Translations under genes and position numbers: made by a program
Notes under the pieces: model-generated
Database searches by the model: none
What the model was told of the DNA's origin: nothing
The model's input: only the letters and a program-made list of their open reading frames with translations
Shown here: positions 17,308 to 24,254 of the stretch, in pieces
Layout: each line of letters opens with the position of its first letter
Numbering within the stretch: position 1 is the first letter of the stretch
Assembly (NCBI GenBank): GCA_934130935.1
Contig: CAKOYQ010000019.1
Span: forward strand, 1-25,329
Length of the DNA stretch: 25,329 nucleotides
DNA from: an uncultured Clostridia bacterium
Lineage (GTDB): Bacteria > Bacillota > Clostridia > TANB77 > CAG-508
Reading direction: 5' to 3'

Positions 17308-19722
17308 TTAAATTTTTAGAGTCCATTTCTTATTTTTTTTCAAATTTCCAGCTAAAATTTCTTCTGAAATTCTGTCTTCTACCAAATTTTGAATAGTTCT
17401 TCTCAAAGGTCTAGCACCAAAATTATTATCAAACCCCTGTTCCGATATTTTCTTTACTATTTCAGAATCTATTTCAACTATATATTTTTGACTTTTTAAT
17501 CTTTCCTCTACTTTTTTTAACATTATTTCTGTTATTTTCTTTATATCTTCATTATTTAACTTATGAAATACTATAATTTCATCTATTCTATTTATAAATT
17601 CTGGTCTTAATTCATGTTTTAATTCTTTTATCACTTCTTTTTTTATTTCTTCATATTCTTTTCTCTCTTCTTCAAAATCTTCTTTTTTATTAAATCCAAG
17701 CAATTTTTTATCAGTAATATGCCTTGCCCCTAAATTTGATGTCATAATTATAACTGTATTTTTGAAATTAACTTCTCTTCCTTGAGAATCAGTTAGTTTT
17801 CCATCTTCCAATATCTGAAGTAAAAGGTTCATTACATCAGGATGTGCTTTTTCAATCTCATCAAATAAAACTACAGAATATGGCCTCCTTCTTACTTTTT
17901 CTGTTAATTGTCCTCCACTCTCAAATCCTATATATCCTGGAGGCGAACCTATAATTTTTGAAACAGAATGAGATTCCATATATTCTGACATATCTAACCT
18001 TATTATTGCTTTTTCATTTTCAAATAATATTTCCGCTAATGCCTTCGAAAGTTCTGTTTTTCCAACTCCTGTTGGACCTAAAAATAAAAATGAACCTATT
18101 GGTCTTTTAGGATCTTTTAGTCCTACTCTCCCTCTCCTAATGGCTTTAGCAACCGCTTCAACAGCCTCATTTTGACCAATGACCCTTTCATGCAATTTTT
18201 CTTCTAAATGTGTTAATTTTTCATTTTCGTCCGCTGTTAGCTTCTGTACAGGCACTCCTGTCCATTTGGAAATTATCTCAGCAATATTTTCTTCTCCGAT
18301 TTCTATTACATCCTTACTTTTTGTCTTTTTCCATTTATTTATTTCTTTTTCAAGCTTCTCTTTTGTTTGTTTTTCTATATCTCTAAGTTGTGCAGCTTTT
18401 TCAAATTCTTGATTATATATTGCTTCTTCCTTTTCTTTTGATATTATTTCTATTTTTTCTTCTAAAATTTTTATCTCCTCTGGTTCTGTAAATATCTTCA
18501 TTCTTACTTGAGACGCAGCCTCATCAATCAAATCTATAGCCTTATCTGGTAAAAATCTATCAGTTATATATCTAACTGATAGCATTACAGCAGAAGTAAT
18601 TGCTTCATCAGTAATTTTCACATTATGATGTGCTTCATATTTGTCTCTTATCCCTTTAATAATTTCTATTGTTTCATTTTCTGTTGGTTCACCAACATCT
18701 ACTGGACTAAATCGTCTTTCTAAAGCTGAATCTTTCTCTATATATTTTCTATATTCATCTATTGTTGTTGCTCCTATTAACTGAATCTCTCCTCTTGCTA
18801 GCAATGGTTTTAAAATATTTGCAGCATCTATTGCACCTTCTGCAGCACCTGCTCCAACTATTGTATGTATTTCATCTATAAATAATATAACATCTCCTGC
18901 CTTTTTTACTTCATTTAATGCTTTTTTTATTCTTTCCTCAAAATCGCCTCTATACTTTGCTCCTGCCACCATTCCAGAAATGTCCATACTTACTATTCTT
19001 TTTGATTTTAGATTTTCTGGAACTTCTCCATTTATTATTCTCTCAGCCAATCCCTCTACAATAGCAGTTTTTCCTACACCAGGTTCTCCAATTAAACATG
19101 GATTATTTTTAGTTCTTCTTGACAATATTTGTATTATTCTTTCAATTTCATCTTCTCTTCCTATTATATTATCATATTTTCCTTCTTCTGCTCTTAATGT
19201 CATATCTTCTCCAAATTGGTTTAAAACAGTTGTAGTTGCAAAGCTTCCTCTTATATTTGATATATCTTTTGGTATATCTTTATCACTTTCTTCTTCATTT
19301 ATTACTTTTGCAATCTCATTATAAATTTTAGAAATTTCTACATTTAAATCTGCAATTATTCTTACTGCAACACAATCATCTTCTTTCATTATTGCTAATA
19401 ACAAATGCTCTGTTCCTATATAATTATATCCTATTCTTTTTGTCTCTAAAAATGCGTTTTCCAGTATCCTTTTACTTCTGGGTGTAAATCCTAATGTTTC
19501 ATTAATTTCTTTTCCAACCCCTAATAACTCTTCTATTCTTGCTTTAACCTTTTCCTCTGTTATTCCTTTGTTATTTAAAACTTTTGCAGCTATACCATCA
19601 CCTTCTTGTACTAATCCATATAATATATGTTCAGTTCCTATATAATTATGGCCTAATTCTATTGATATGTCATTAGCTATCTCTATAGCTTTTTTAGCCT
19701 TATTCGTAAATTTATATATCAT
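17308..19722 (-). CDS. clpC: ATP-dependent Clp protease ATPase subunit ClpC
   Basis: 804 residues. AAA+ unfoldase that feeds ClpP; central to stress response and development in Firmicutes. Two Clp-N repeats (about 1-150), AAA domain 1 with Walker A GEPGVGKTA (about 212-220) and Walker B VILFIDEIHT, a middle coiled coil with a UVR-type segment (FEKAAQLRDIE), AAA domain 2 with GPTGVGKTE (about 550-558) and VVLFDEIEKAHP, and LLGFNK, which should be the ClpP-contact loop. ATG at 19722 is chosen over the adjacent ATG at 19725 because the GGAGG site is 5 nt from the former and 2 nt from the latter. The ctsR-mcsA-mcsB genes that often precede clpC are absent; instead a REP-like unit and a 64-residue ORF overlap its 5' end. 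No CtsR-type operator was seen. Confidence 0.95.
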   Translation of the reverse strand: MIYKFTNKAKKAIEIANDISIELGHNYIGTEHILYGLVQEGDGIAAKVLNNKGITEEKVKARIEELLGVGKEINETLGFTPRSKRILENAFLETKRIGYNYIGTEHLLLAIMKEDDCVAVRIIADLNVEISKIYNEIAKVINEEESDKDIPKDISNIRGSFATTTVLNQFGEDMTLRAEEGKYDNIIGREDEIERIIQILSRRTKNNPCLIGEPGVGKTAIVEGLAERIINGEVPENLKSKRIVSMDISGMVAGAKYRGDFEERIKKALNEVKKAGDVILFIDEIHTIVGAGAAEGAIDAANILKPLLARGEIQLIGATTIDEYRKYIEKDSALERRFSPVDVGEPTENETIEIIKGIRDKYEAHHNVKITDEAITSAVMLSVRYITDRFLPDKAIDLIDEAASQVRMKIFTEPEEIKILEEKIEIISKEKEEAIYNQEFEKAAQLRDIEKQTKEKLEKEINKWKKTKSKDVIEIGEENIAEIISKWTGVPVQKLTADENEKLTHLEEKLHERVIGQNEAVEAVAKAIRRGRVGLKDPKRPIGSFLFLGPTGVGKTELSKALAEILFENEKAIIRLDMSEYMESHSVSKIIGSPPGYIGFESGGQLTEKVRRRPYSVVLFDEIEKAHPDVMNLLLQILEDGKLTDSQGREVNFKNTVIIMTSNLGARHITDKKLLGFNKKEDFEEERKEYEEIKKEVIKELKHELRPEFINRIDEIIVFHKLNNEDIKKITEIMLKKVEERLKSQKYIVEIDSEIVKKISEQGFDNNFGARPLRRTIQNLVEDRISEEILAGNLKKNKKWTLKI

Positions 19723-19906
19723 CATTTCCTCCTTTTATGGGCAATTTGGGGTCGGTTCCGTTTTTGCCCTTTTCTGTCATCTTTGACATTTCTTCTGCTT
19801 TTTCTTTTTGTTTGGGCAATGGAATCCATGCAAAATATGATGATACAAATTCTCCATATTTTGTTGCATCCTCTCCAACTTCTGGATGTTTTTGTTCTTT
19901 ATCCAT
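19712..19906 (-). CDS. 64-residue ORF with a repeat-encoded C-terminus
   Basis: Not recognised. Hydrophilic small protein; the first part (EQKHPEVGEDATKYGEFVSS, then YFAWIPLPKQKEKAEEMSK) reads like a genuine soluble peptide. The C-terminal codons for KGKNGTDPKLPIKG come from a REP-like unit (19739-19770), and the frame ends inside the clpC start, overlapping it by 11 bp. ATG at 19906 is used; a GTG at 19915 is in frame. Its ribosome binding site (AGAGGTAGGTG) is part of the 3' arm of a terminator-like hairpin that ends at the ATG, so initiation could be restricted. The original gene may have been shorter or different before the repeat arrived. Confidence 0.5.
   Translation of the reverse strand: MDKEQKHPEVGEDATKYGEFVSSYFAWIPLPKQKEKAEEMSKMTEKGKNGTDPKLPIKGGNDDI
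19739..19770 (-). repeat. single REP-like unit, locus 4
   Basis: One unpaired unit of the family, with core GGAACCGACCCC on the minus strand and ends GGGCAAAAA / TTGCCC. It is the only single unit in the window, and it lies inside a reading frame, 14 bp before the clpC start region. Confidence 0.8.
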
Positions 19907-19946
19907 AAAAAGCACCTACCTCTCTATAAAGGTATGTGCTTTTTTT
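19907..19946 (-). terminator. terminator-like hairpin after spoVM
   Basis: On the minus strand AAAAAGCACATACC, a 10-nt loop, GGTAGGTGCTTTTT: a 14-bp stem with one mismatch flanked by A and T runs, so it could work on both strands. It lies 28 bp past the spoVM stop. Its downstream arm also holds the ribosome binding site of the next ORF, so termination and translation there are mutually exclusive. Confidence 0.65.
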
Positions 19947-19973
19947 CATTTTTTATTCAATAATCTTTGCAGT

Positions 19974-20048
19974 TTAATCTTTTATTCCAAATAATAATTT
20001 TACAATTCCTCTTAAACATTTAGGAACTTTTTTTACAACAATAGTCAT
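19974..20048 (-). CDS. spoVM: SpoVM, stage V sporulation protein M
   Basis: 24-residue peptide with a strong ribosome binding site (GAAGGAGG, 7 nt before ATG). The sequence includes VKKVPKCLRGIVKLLFG, which aligns without gaps over the first 21 residues to Bacillus SpoVM: Pro9, Lys10, Leu12, Gly14, Ile15, Val16 and Gly21 coincide, and both end in Lys-Asp. In Bacillus, SpoVM is an amphipathic helix that inserts into the convex outer forespore membrane and recruits SpoIVA to start coat assembly, and Pro9 is important for that localisation. It follows a 48-residue membrane protein by 14 bp, in an operon with a sigma-A-like promoter, between clpC and the HU gene. It is too short for normal gene calling. 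I compared it with the Bacillus sequence from memory. Confidence 0.85.
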   Translation of the reverse strand: MTIVVKKVPKCLRGIVKLLFGIKD

Positions 20049-20062
20049 ATGTAGACCTCCTT

Positions 20063-20209
20063 CTAACAGAGTAACCATAATATTCCAACTAATATTACTA
20101 TTACTCCTATCAAAAATAGCCACCCCACTACTGGAAGGAATAATACAAGTAATATTCCCATTCCTAATCCTATTAAACATACTCCAAATGTTTTTTTCAA
20201 GATTTTCAT
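20063..20209 (-). CDS. 48-residue two-helix membrane protein upstream of spoVM
   Basis: ATG at 20209 with CTTGGAGGAATCATA upstream; 48 codons and a TAG stop. Basic start (MKILKKT), then almost entirely hydrophobic: about residues 9-27 and 29-47, separated by a Pro-Val-Val-Gly-Trp turn, with Gly spaced along both segments (GVCLIGLGMGILL, FLIGVIVILVGI). Such Gly-rich hairpins usually form tight helix pairs in the membrane. I do not recognise the family. Being cotranscribed with spoVM (14-bp gap), it may act at the forespore membrane, but that rests on position only. Confidence 0.75.
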   Translation of the reverse strand: MKILKKTFGVCLIGLGMGILLVLFLPVVGWLFLIGVIVILVGILWLLC

Positions 20210-20235
20210 TATGATTCCTCCAAGATTTTTATTAT

Positions 20236-20264
20236 ATTATATTCTTTATTTAAGATTATGTGAA
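20236..20264 (-). promoter_or_regulatory. promoter of the 48-residue ORF and spoVM
   Basis: Minus strand: TTCACA (20259-20264, five of six matches), 17-bp spacer, perfect TATAAT (20236-20241). In Bacillus spoVM depends on sigma-E; a CATAATCT sequence that resembles a sigma-E -10 overlaps this -35, but no matching -35 (ATA) sits at the right distance. Confidence 0.65.
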
Positions 20265-20316
20265 TCATTATTTTTCTTGAAAAAATATTATTTGGTTTAG
20301 ATGACATATTACAATA

Positions 20317-20353
20317 AAAAAGAGGAGTTTAAGATTTATTCCTAAATTCCTCT
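20317..20353 (-). terminator. intrinsic terminator of the HU gene
   Basis: Minus strand: GAGGAATTTAGG, a loop of about 6 nt, CTTAAACTCCTC followed by TTTTTT. It starts about 25 bp after the HU stop codon. Confidence 0.8.
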
Positions 20354-20378
20354 ATCATATATTTATACATTTTTATAA

Positions 20379-20654
20379 TTATCCGTTTACTAAATCTTTT
20401 AATGCTTTACCAGCTTTGAATACTGGAGCTTTAGATGCAGGTATCTTTATTTCTTCTTTTGTTTGAGGATTTCTACCTTTTCTAGCAGCTCTTTTTCTTA
20501 CTTCGAAAGAACCAAATCCAACTAATTGAACTTTGTCTCCTCCTTTTAATGCTTCAGCTACAACTTCTGTGAATGCATTAACTGCTGTTTCTGTTGTTTT
20601 CTTTGATTCGCCTGTTTTTGCAGCAATAGCTGCTACTAATTCAGCTTTGTTCAT
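20379..20654 (-). CDS. hup: HU family DNA-binding protein
   Basis: 91 residues. Dimeric nucleoid protein that bends DNA. MNKAELVAAIAAKTGESKK is the typical start, GFGSFEVRKRAARKGRNPQT is the turn into the DNA-binding arm with the conserved GRNPQT, and the C-terminal PVFKAGKALKDLVN helix is complete. Full length for the family and highly conserved. ATG at 20654 has AGGAGG at 20664-20669. A strong terminator follows. It lies between spoVM and spoVB, all on the minus strand, and is probably transcribed alone from the 121-bp gap to spoVB, though no convincing promoter could be picked there. Confidence 0.97.
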   Translation of the reverse strand: MNKAELVAAIAAKTGESKKTTETAVNAFTEVVAEALKGGDKVQLVGFGSFEVRKRAARKGRNPQTKEEIKIPASKAPVFKAGKALKDLVNG

Positions 20655-20775
20655 TATACATTACCTCCTATAAATTTTGAATATGTACTCAATACCACTG
20701 TTATAGCAATATCTGTACTTCTATTGTATCTTATTCTCCAAAATATATTAAAATCCCCTCTTTTTCCTGAAAAAT

Positions 20776-22386
20776 TTAATATATTTTTAGTTTTTCTAGA
20801 ATTCTATATATTTTTTCCCCTTTAGGTAACATATATATATCTTCTTTATTATATACTTTTAAAGCTAACAATGCAGCTAAATATATTATTACAGCGAATA
20901 AGATTGATATTATTGTTGCCAAATTCCATGAAACTATTCCACTTAATATTAAATATACCGTATATGAACATACTCCCATTATAGCTGTTGCTAATACTGG
21001 TTTTAATACAAATTTTTTAAAAGGCAAATCTAATTTTACATATTTTTTTAACACATTAAATACAATCGTAAATGCCACAGCATGGCATGCAATCGAACCT
21101 ATTGCTGCTCCATAAACATTTAATTGCGGTATTGGCAATAATACTAAATTTAATACTAATTTAACAAGACATCCTATTCCTAATGCGATTGCTGGTATCA
21201 TTACTTTGCCAAATCCTTGCAATGCCCCATTTATTGTTTGGTCTAAAATCGAGAATATTACTGATACTGCTATTAATTGTAATAATAATGCACCTTGATT
21301 TGCATTTGGATATAATAAATTTAGTATTGGCTGTGCAAAAATTATCATTCCAACAACACATGGTAGTCCTATCATCATTGATGTTAACAACGAAAAAGAA
21401 GTTCTCTTAGTAGCAGTTTCCTTATCATTTTTTGCATTCGCCGCTGATATTGCTGGAACAAGTGCTGTTGCAAATGCTATATTTATGGCAAGTGGTAAAT
21501 TAGTTAAAGTATCAACTTTCCCACTTAATTGTCCATATAATTTGGTTGCTACACCTGATTCTAAATATGTACTTAAAATTCTTTTTACTGTAAATGAATC
21601 TATATTTTTATTAAATGATGTCATTATTGAACTTAATGTTAAAGGAATTGACACAATTAATATTTTATTTACTATTGTTTTTACATTTTCATATTTATAG
21701 TTTGTGGTGCTTTGTATTTCGTTTCCAATTTCTTTTCTTTTTACTCTATAATATATAAATAGATATGCAAAACTTGAAAATGTTGCAAGTGTTGTTGCTA
21801 CATTTGCACTTGCCGCCATCATTTCTGTTGATGTTGATGTTATAAATGCAACTATCTCTACTATCACTATTGTCAATACTGTCTTAAAGACTTGCTCTAG
21901 TGTTTGAGCTCTAGCTGTAATTTTTAATGTTCTTCTTCCATTAAAATACCCTCTAAACACTGATGATATTGAAACAAAAAATATTGCTGGGGATAAAGCT
22001 ACTAATGTCAATTCTGCTTCTGGTATTTGTATCCAATTACAAGCTATTGTATGTGCTCCAAAAAATAATAACATTGTACCAGCTGCACCTATTGTTCCAA
22101 AAGTTGCAAGTGCAACTTTAAATATTCTATTTGCTCCTCTATTGTCTCCTAAAGCTAATCTTTCTGATACTAATTTTGATATTGCATTTGGCACTCCTAT
22201 TGAAGATATTGTAAGTAACAATGCATATATTTGATATCCACTCGCATATATTGCATTCCCAGCATCTCCAAATCCCTCTCTGTTAGTTAAGTATAATGTA
22301 TATATTAGTCCCAATATTTTAATTAAAATCTGTGAAAACATTACTGTTACTACACCCTGCATGAATGTTTCTTTTTTCGTTGCCAT
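20776..22386 (-). CDS. spoVB: SpoVB-type lipid flippase (MOP/MATE superfamily)
   Basis: 536 residues with about 14 predicted membrane helices. Polysaccharide/lipid II flippase family (MurJ, SpoVB, YtgP). The N-terminus TFMQGVVTVMFSQILIKILG, the YASGYQIYALLLTISSIGVPNAISKLV region and FRGYFNGRRTLKITARAQTLEQ are typical of the SpoVB/YtgP branch. In Bacillus, SpoVB acts in spore cortex synthesis while YtgP (MurJ) serves vegetative growth; sequence reading alone cannot fix which role this copy has. The nearby spoVM makes a sporulation role attractive but not proven. ATG at 22386 has GGAGGAGG upstream. A long hairpin element (22441-22638) occupies the region where its promoter would be expected. 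Confidence 0.88.
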   Translation of the reverse strand: MATKKETFMQGVVTVMFSQILIKILGLIYTLYLTNREGFGDAGNAIYASGYQIYALLLTISSIGVPNAISKLVSERLALGDNRGANRIFKVALATFGTIGAAGTMLLFFGAHTIACNWIQIPEAELTLVALSPAIFFVSISSVFRGYFNGRRTLKITARAQTLEQVFKTVLTIVIVEIVAFITSTSTEMMAASANVATTLATFSSFAYLFIYYRVKRKEIGNEIQSTTNYKYENVKTIVNKILIVSIPLTLSSIMTSFNKNIDSFTVKRILSTYLESGVATKLYGQLSGKVDTLTNLPLAINIAFATALVPAISAANAKNDKETATKRTSFSLLTSMMIGLPCVVGMIIFAQPILNLLYPNANQGALLLQLIAVSVIFSILDQTINGALQGFGKVMIPAIALGIGCLVKLVLNLVLLPIPQLNVYGAAIGSIACHAVAFTIVFNVLKKYVKLDLPFKKFVLKPVLATAIMGVCSYTVYLILSGIVSWNLATIISILFAVIIYLAALLALKVYNKEDIYMLPKGEKIYRILEKLKIY

Positions 22387-22440
22387 AATTCCTCCTCCAT
22401 TAAATTCTATGATTTTTCTTTTGATTAATTACTTATAATT

Positions 22441-22638
22441 TGTGATATACATATATATTAAAATAAATGAAAGGATTTTGTGTATCTAAGTTTTACGTTA
22501 GAAAGTCTTATTTAATAAAATGAGGGATGTTCAAACATTTATGTTTGAAAGAGGCTCGTTTTATTAAATTAGAATTTCAACGGAAAACTTTGCTTATCCA
22601 AAATTCTGTAATGTTTTTTAATATATATGTATATCACA
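22441..22638 (+). repeat. long rod-shaped hairpin, copy B (structured element)
   Basis: A perfect 23-bp outer stem pairs 22441-22463 with 22616-22638. An inner arm (22473-22524 with 22555-22606) is well paired at both ends, especially the last 20 bp, and the apex holds a 9-bp hairpin TTCAAACAT / ATGTTTGAA (22530-22549). It shares AAATGAAA (22465-22472), TTAGAAAGTCT (22498-22508), TTAGAATTTC (22569-22578) and TGTAATG (22607-22613) with copy A. It ends 58 bp before the -35 of rplM, so it is not part of that leader. The rest of the 22387-22873 gap holds the rplM promoter and leader. Confidence 0.7.
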
Positions 22639-22696
22639 AAATTAATGTAATTATATCTATAAATGTTAAAATTATCAAGAACTTTTGCCAATTTTA

Positions 22697-22725
22697 TTGA
22701 CAAATCCTTATTTTTGTATTAAAAT
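22697..22725 (+). promoter_or_regulatory. sigma-A promoter of rplM-rpsI
   Basis: Perfect TTGACA (22697-22702), 17-bp spacer, TAAAAT (22720-22725). The start of transcription would be near 22731, giving a 5' leader of about 140 nt. Confidence 0.8.
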
Positions 22726-22745
22726 TGATAGGTATTATATTTAGA

Positions 22746-22777
22746 ACTATAAAACTTCTCCCCGGTAGTTTTATAGA
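22746..22777 (+). promoter_or_regulatory. leader hairpin of rplM, possible L13 leader
   Basis: CTATAAAACT (22747-22756), loop TCTCCCCGGT, AGTTTTATAG (22767-22776): a perfect 10-bp stem close to the predicted 5' end, with no T-tract, so not a terminator. Firmicutes rplM operons often carry an L13 leader (Rfam family L13_leader) through which L13 is thought to regulate its own operon. Position fits; identity with that family is not checked. Confidence 0.45.
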
Positions 22778-22873
22778 TTAAAATTTTATATAAAATTAAG
22801 TAAAATAGATTGCAACTTAGATAACAATTTATTAAAACTTAGAAAAAATAAATTTAGGAGGGTAAATATTACC

Positions 22874-23308
22874 ATGAATAATATTACATATAGTGCAAAA
22901 AAAGAAACAGTTGAAAGAAAATGGTATATAATCGATGCTGCTAATAAGCCATTAGGTAGAGTTGCTACTGAAGCTGCTAGATTATTAAGAGGAAAACATA
23001 AACCAACTTTTACACCAAATATTGATACAGGTGACAATGTTATTGTTATTAACTGTAAAGATGTTATATTAACAGGAAATAAAATAAATTCTAAAATTTA
23101 CAGACATCATTCAGGTTATATTGGAGGTATGAAAGAAACTCCAGCATCAGTAATGCTTTCAAAAAATCCAGAAAAAGCTATGACATTAGCTATTAAAGGA
23201 ATGTTACCACATAATTCTTTAGGAAGAAAAATGGCAACAAAATTAAGAGTATTCGCTGGTAGCGAACATAATCTTCAAGCACAAAAACCTGAAATTTGGA
23301 ATTATTAA
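22874..23308 (+). CDS. rplM: 50S ribosomal protein L13
   Basis: 144 residues. Early-assembly 23S rRNA-binding protein. WYIIDAANKPLGRVATEAA (17-35), LLRGKHKPTFTPNIDTGD and the C-terminal block IKGMLPHNSLGRKMATKLRV then AQKPE are classic L13 signatures. Length is normal. ATG at 22874 follows TAGGAGGGTAAATATTACC. First gene of the conserved rplM-rpsI operon, 18 bp before rpsI, with its own promoter and leader hairpin. Confidence 0.98.
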   Translation: MNNITYSAKKETVERKWYIIDAANKPLGRVATEAARLLRGKHKPTFTPNIDTGDNVIVINCKDVILTGNKINSKIYRHHSGYIGGMKETPASVMLSKNPEKAMTLAIKGMLPHNSLGRKMATKLRVFAGSEHNLQAQKPEIWNY

Positions 23309-23326
23309 TAAGGAGGAACTATTATA

Positions 23327-23728
23327 ATGGCTAAGTCAAATAAAATCGTATATATGGGTACAGGTAGAAGAAAAAGTTCAATAGCTAGAGTAAGATTAGT
23401 TGAAGGAACAGGAAAAATAACAATTAATAAAAAAGATATAGAAGAATTTTTTAATTTAGAAACTTTAAAAGTTATTGTTAGACAACCATTAACAGTTACA
23501 AATACATTATCAAAATATGATGTAATTTGTTCAGTTTATGGTGGTGGTGTTTCAGGTCAAGCTGGAGCTATTAGACATGGTATTGCTAGAGCTCTAAATG
23601 AAGCTAATTCAGAATATAGACCTGTATTAAAATCAAATGGATTCTTAACAAGAGATCCACGTATGAAAGAAAGAAAGAAATATGGTCTTAAAAAAGCTAG
23701 AAAGGCACCACAATTTAGTAAGAGATAA
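23327..23728 (+). CDS. rpsI: 30S ribosomal protein S9
   Basis: 133 residues. Small-subunit protein whose C-terminal tail reaches the P-site tRNA. GTGRRKSSIARVRLVEGTGK near the start, then GGGVSGQAGAIRHGIARAL and the tail KKARKAPQFSKR ending in the universally conserved Lys-Arg are all intact. ATG at 23327 follows AAGGAGGAACTATTATA. Last gene of the operon, closed by a strong terminator. Confidence 0.98.
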   Translation: MAKSNKIVYMGTGRRKSSIARVRLVEGTGKITINKKDIEEFFNLETLKVIVRQPLTVTNTLSKYDVICSVYGGGVSGQAGAIRHGIARALNEANSEYRPVLKSNGFLTRDPRMKERKKYGLKKARKAPQFSKR

Positions 23729-23751
23729 AAAGAGCTTTTATCAAAAGTAAT

Positions 23752-23786
23752 TCAACCTCAGAAGTTTCAAAACTTCCGAGGTTTTT
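23752..23786 (+). terminator. intrinsic terminator of rplM-rpsI
   Basis: AACCTCAGAAGTTT, a tiny loop, AAACTTCCGAGGTT then TTTT: a 14-bp stem with one mismatch followed by a T-tract, 24 bp after the rpsI stop codon. Confidence 0.9.
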
Positions 23787-23882
23787 TGTTATTGTTCGGT
23801 AATTTTTATCTAAAACGTACAAAAAAGCTAACTATGCTCCTCTATTATTTTTCGCATGAAATATATATTTACACTTTAATAA

Positions 23883-24254
23883 TTACCTTTCAATTTCTTT
23901 ATCTTTTTTTAATAACTTTTTTAATACATCTACAGTTAATGAGCCATATAATATTATTGTATCTGGTTGAAATTCTAATAACACTTGCCAAAACTTCTCT
24001 ATACTTTTATTTAGGATTTGTTTATCTATTTCCAATAAGTATAAACACATTTTTTTATAAGCATTACTAAATCCGTCAATAAGCTTTATTGGAAAATTAC
24101 TTTGAACATAATTATAAATTTTTACAATATATTTTTTGTTATCAATATTTATTAAAAATATATCATTTATTGTAGTTGCTCCTAATTTATGAATTTTATT
24201 AGTATCAATAAATATATCATAATTATCTTTTATGCTCTTTAATAATTCTATCAA
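23883..24254 (-). CDS. unknown protein downstream of the MazG-like gene
   Basis: 123 residues, not recognised. Mixed alpha/beta-looking sequence rich in Ile/Lys/Asn, with no membrane segment or signal peptide: INDIFLINIDNKKYIVKIYN, then LIDGFSNAYKKMCLYLLEID and FQPDTIILYGSLTVDVLKKLL. The start is TTG at 24254, whose TTGA overlaps the TGA stop of the upstream gene. No ATG occurs until residue about 69, and there is no strong ribosome binding site, so translation is probably coupled. Overlap with the MazG-like gene argues for a linked role. Whether this is a complete protein is uncertain. Confidence 0.6.
   Translation of the reverse strand: MIELLKSIKDNYDIFIDTNKIHKLGATTINDIFLINIDNKKYIVKIYNYVQSNFPIKLIDGFSNAYKKMCLYLLEIDKQILNKSIEKFWQVLLEFQPDTIILYGSLTVDVLKKLLKKDKEIER

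Noticed and set aside
19737..19994. Plus-strand 85-codon frame
   Set aside because: Starts inside a REP-like unit and is antisense to the 64-residue ORF, terminator and spoVM; no start signal.
20051..20180. N-terminal extension of the spoVM frame to 68 codons
   Set aside because: The extension overlaps the well-signalled 48-residue ORF in another frame, while the ATG at 20048 has a strong ribosome binding site and gives the exact SpoVM length.
22441..22638. Hairpin B as a riboswitch or leader of rplM
   Set aside because: It ends upstream of the rplM -35 box, so the main rplM transcript would not include it.
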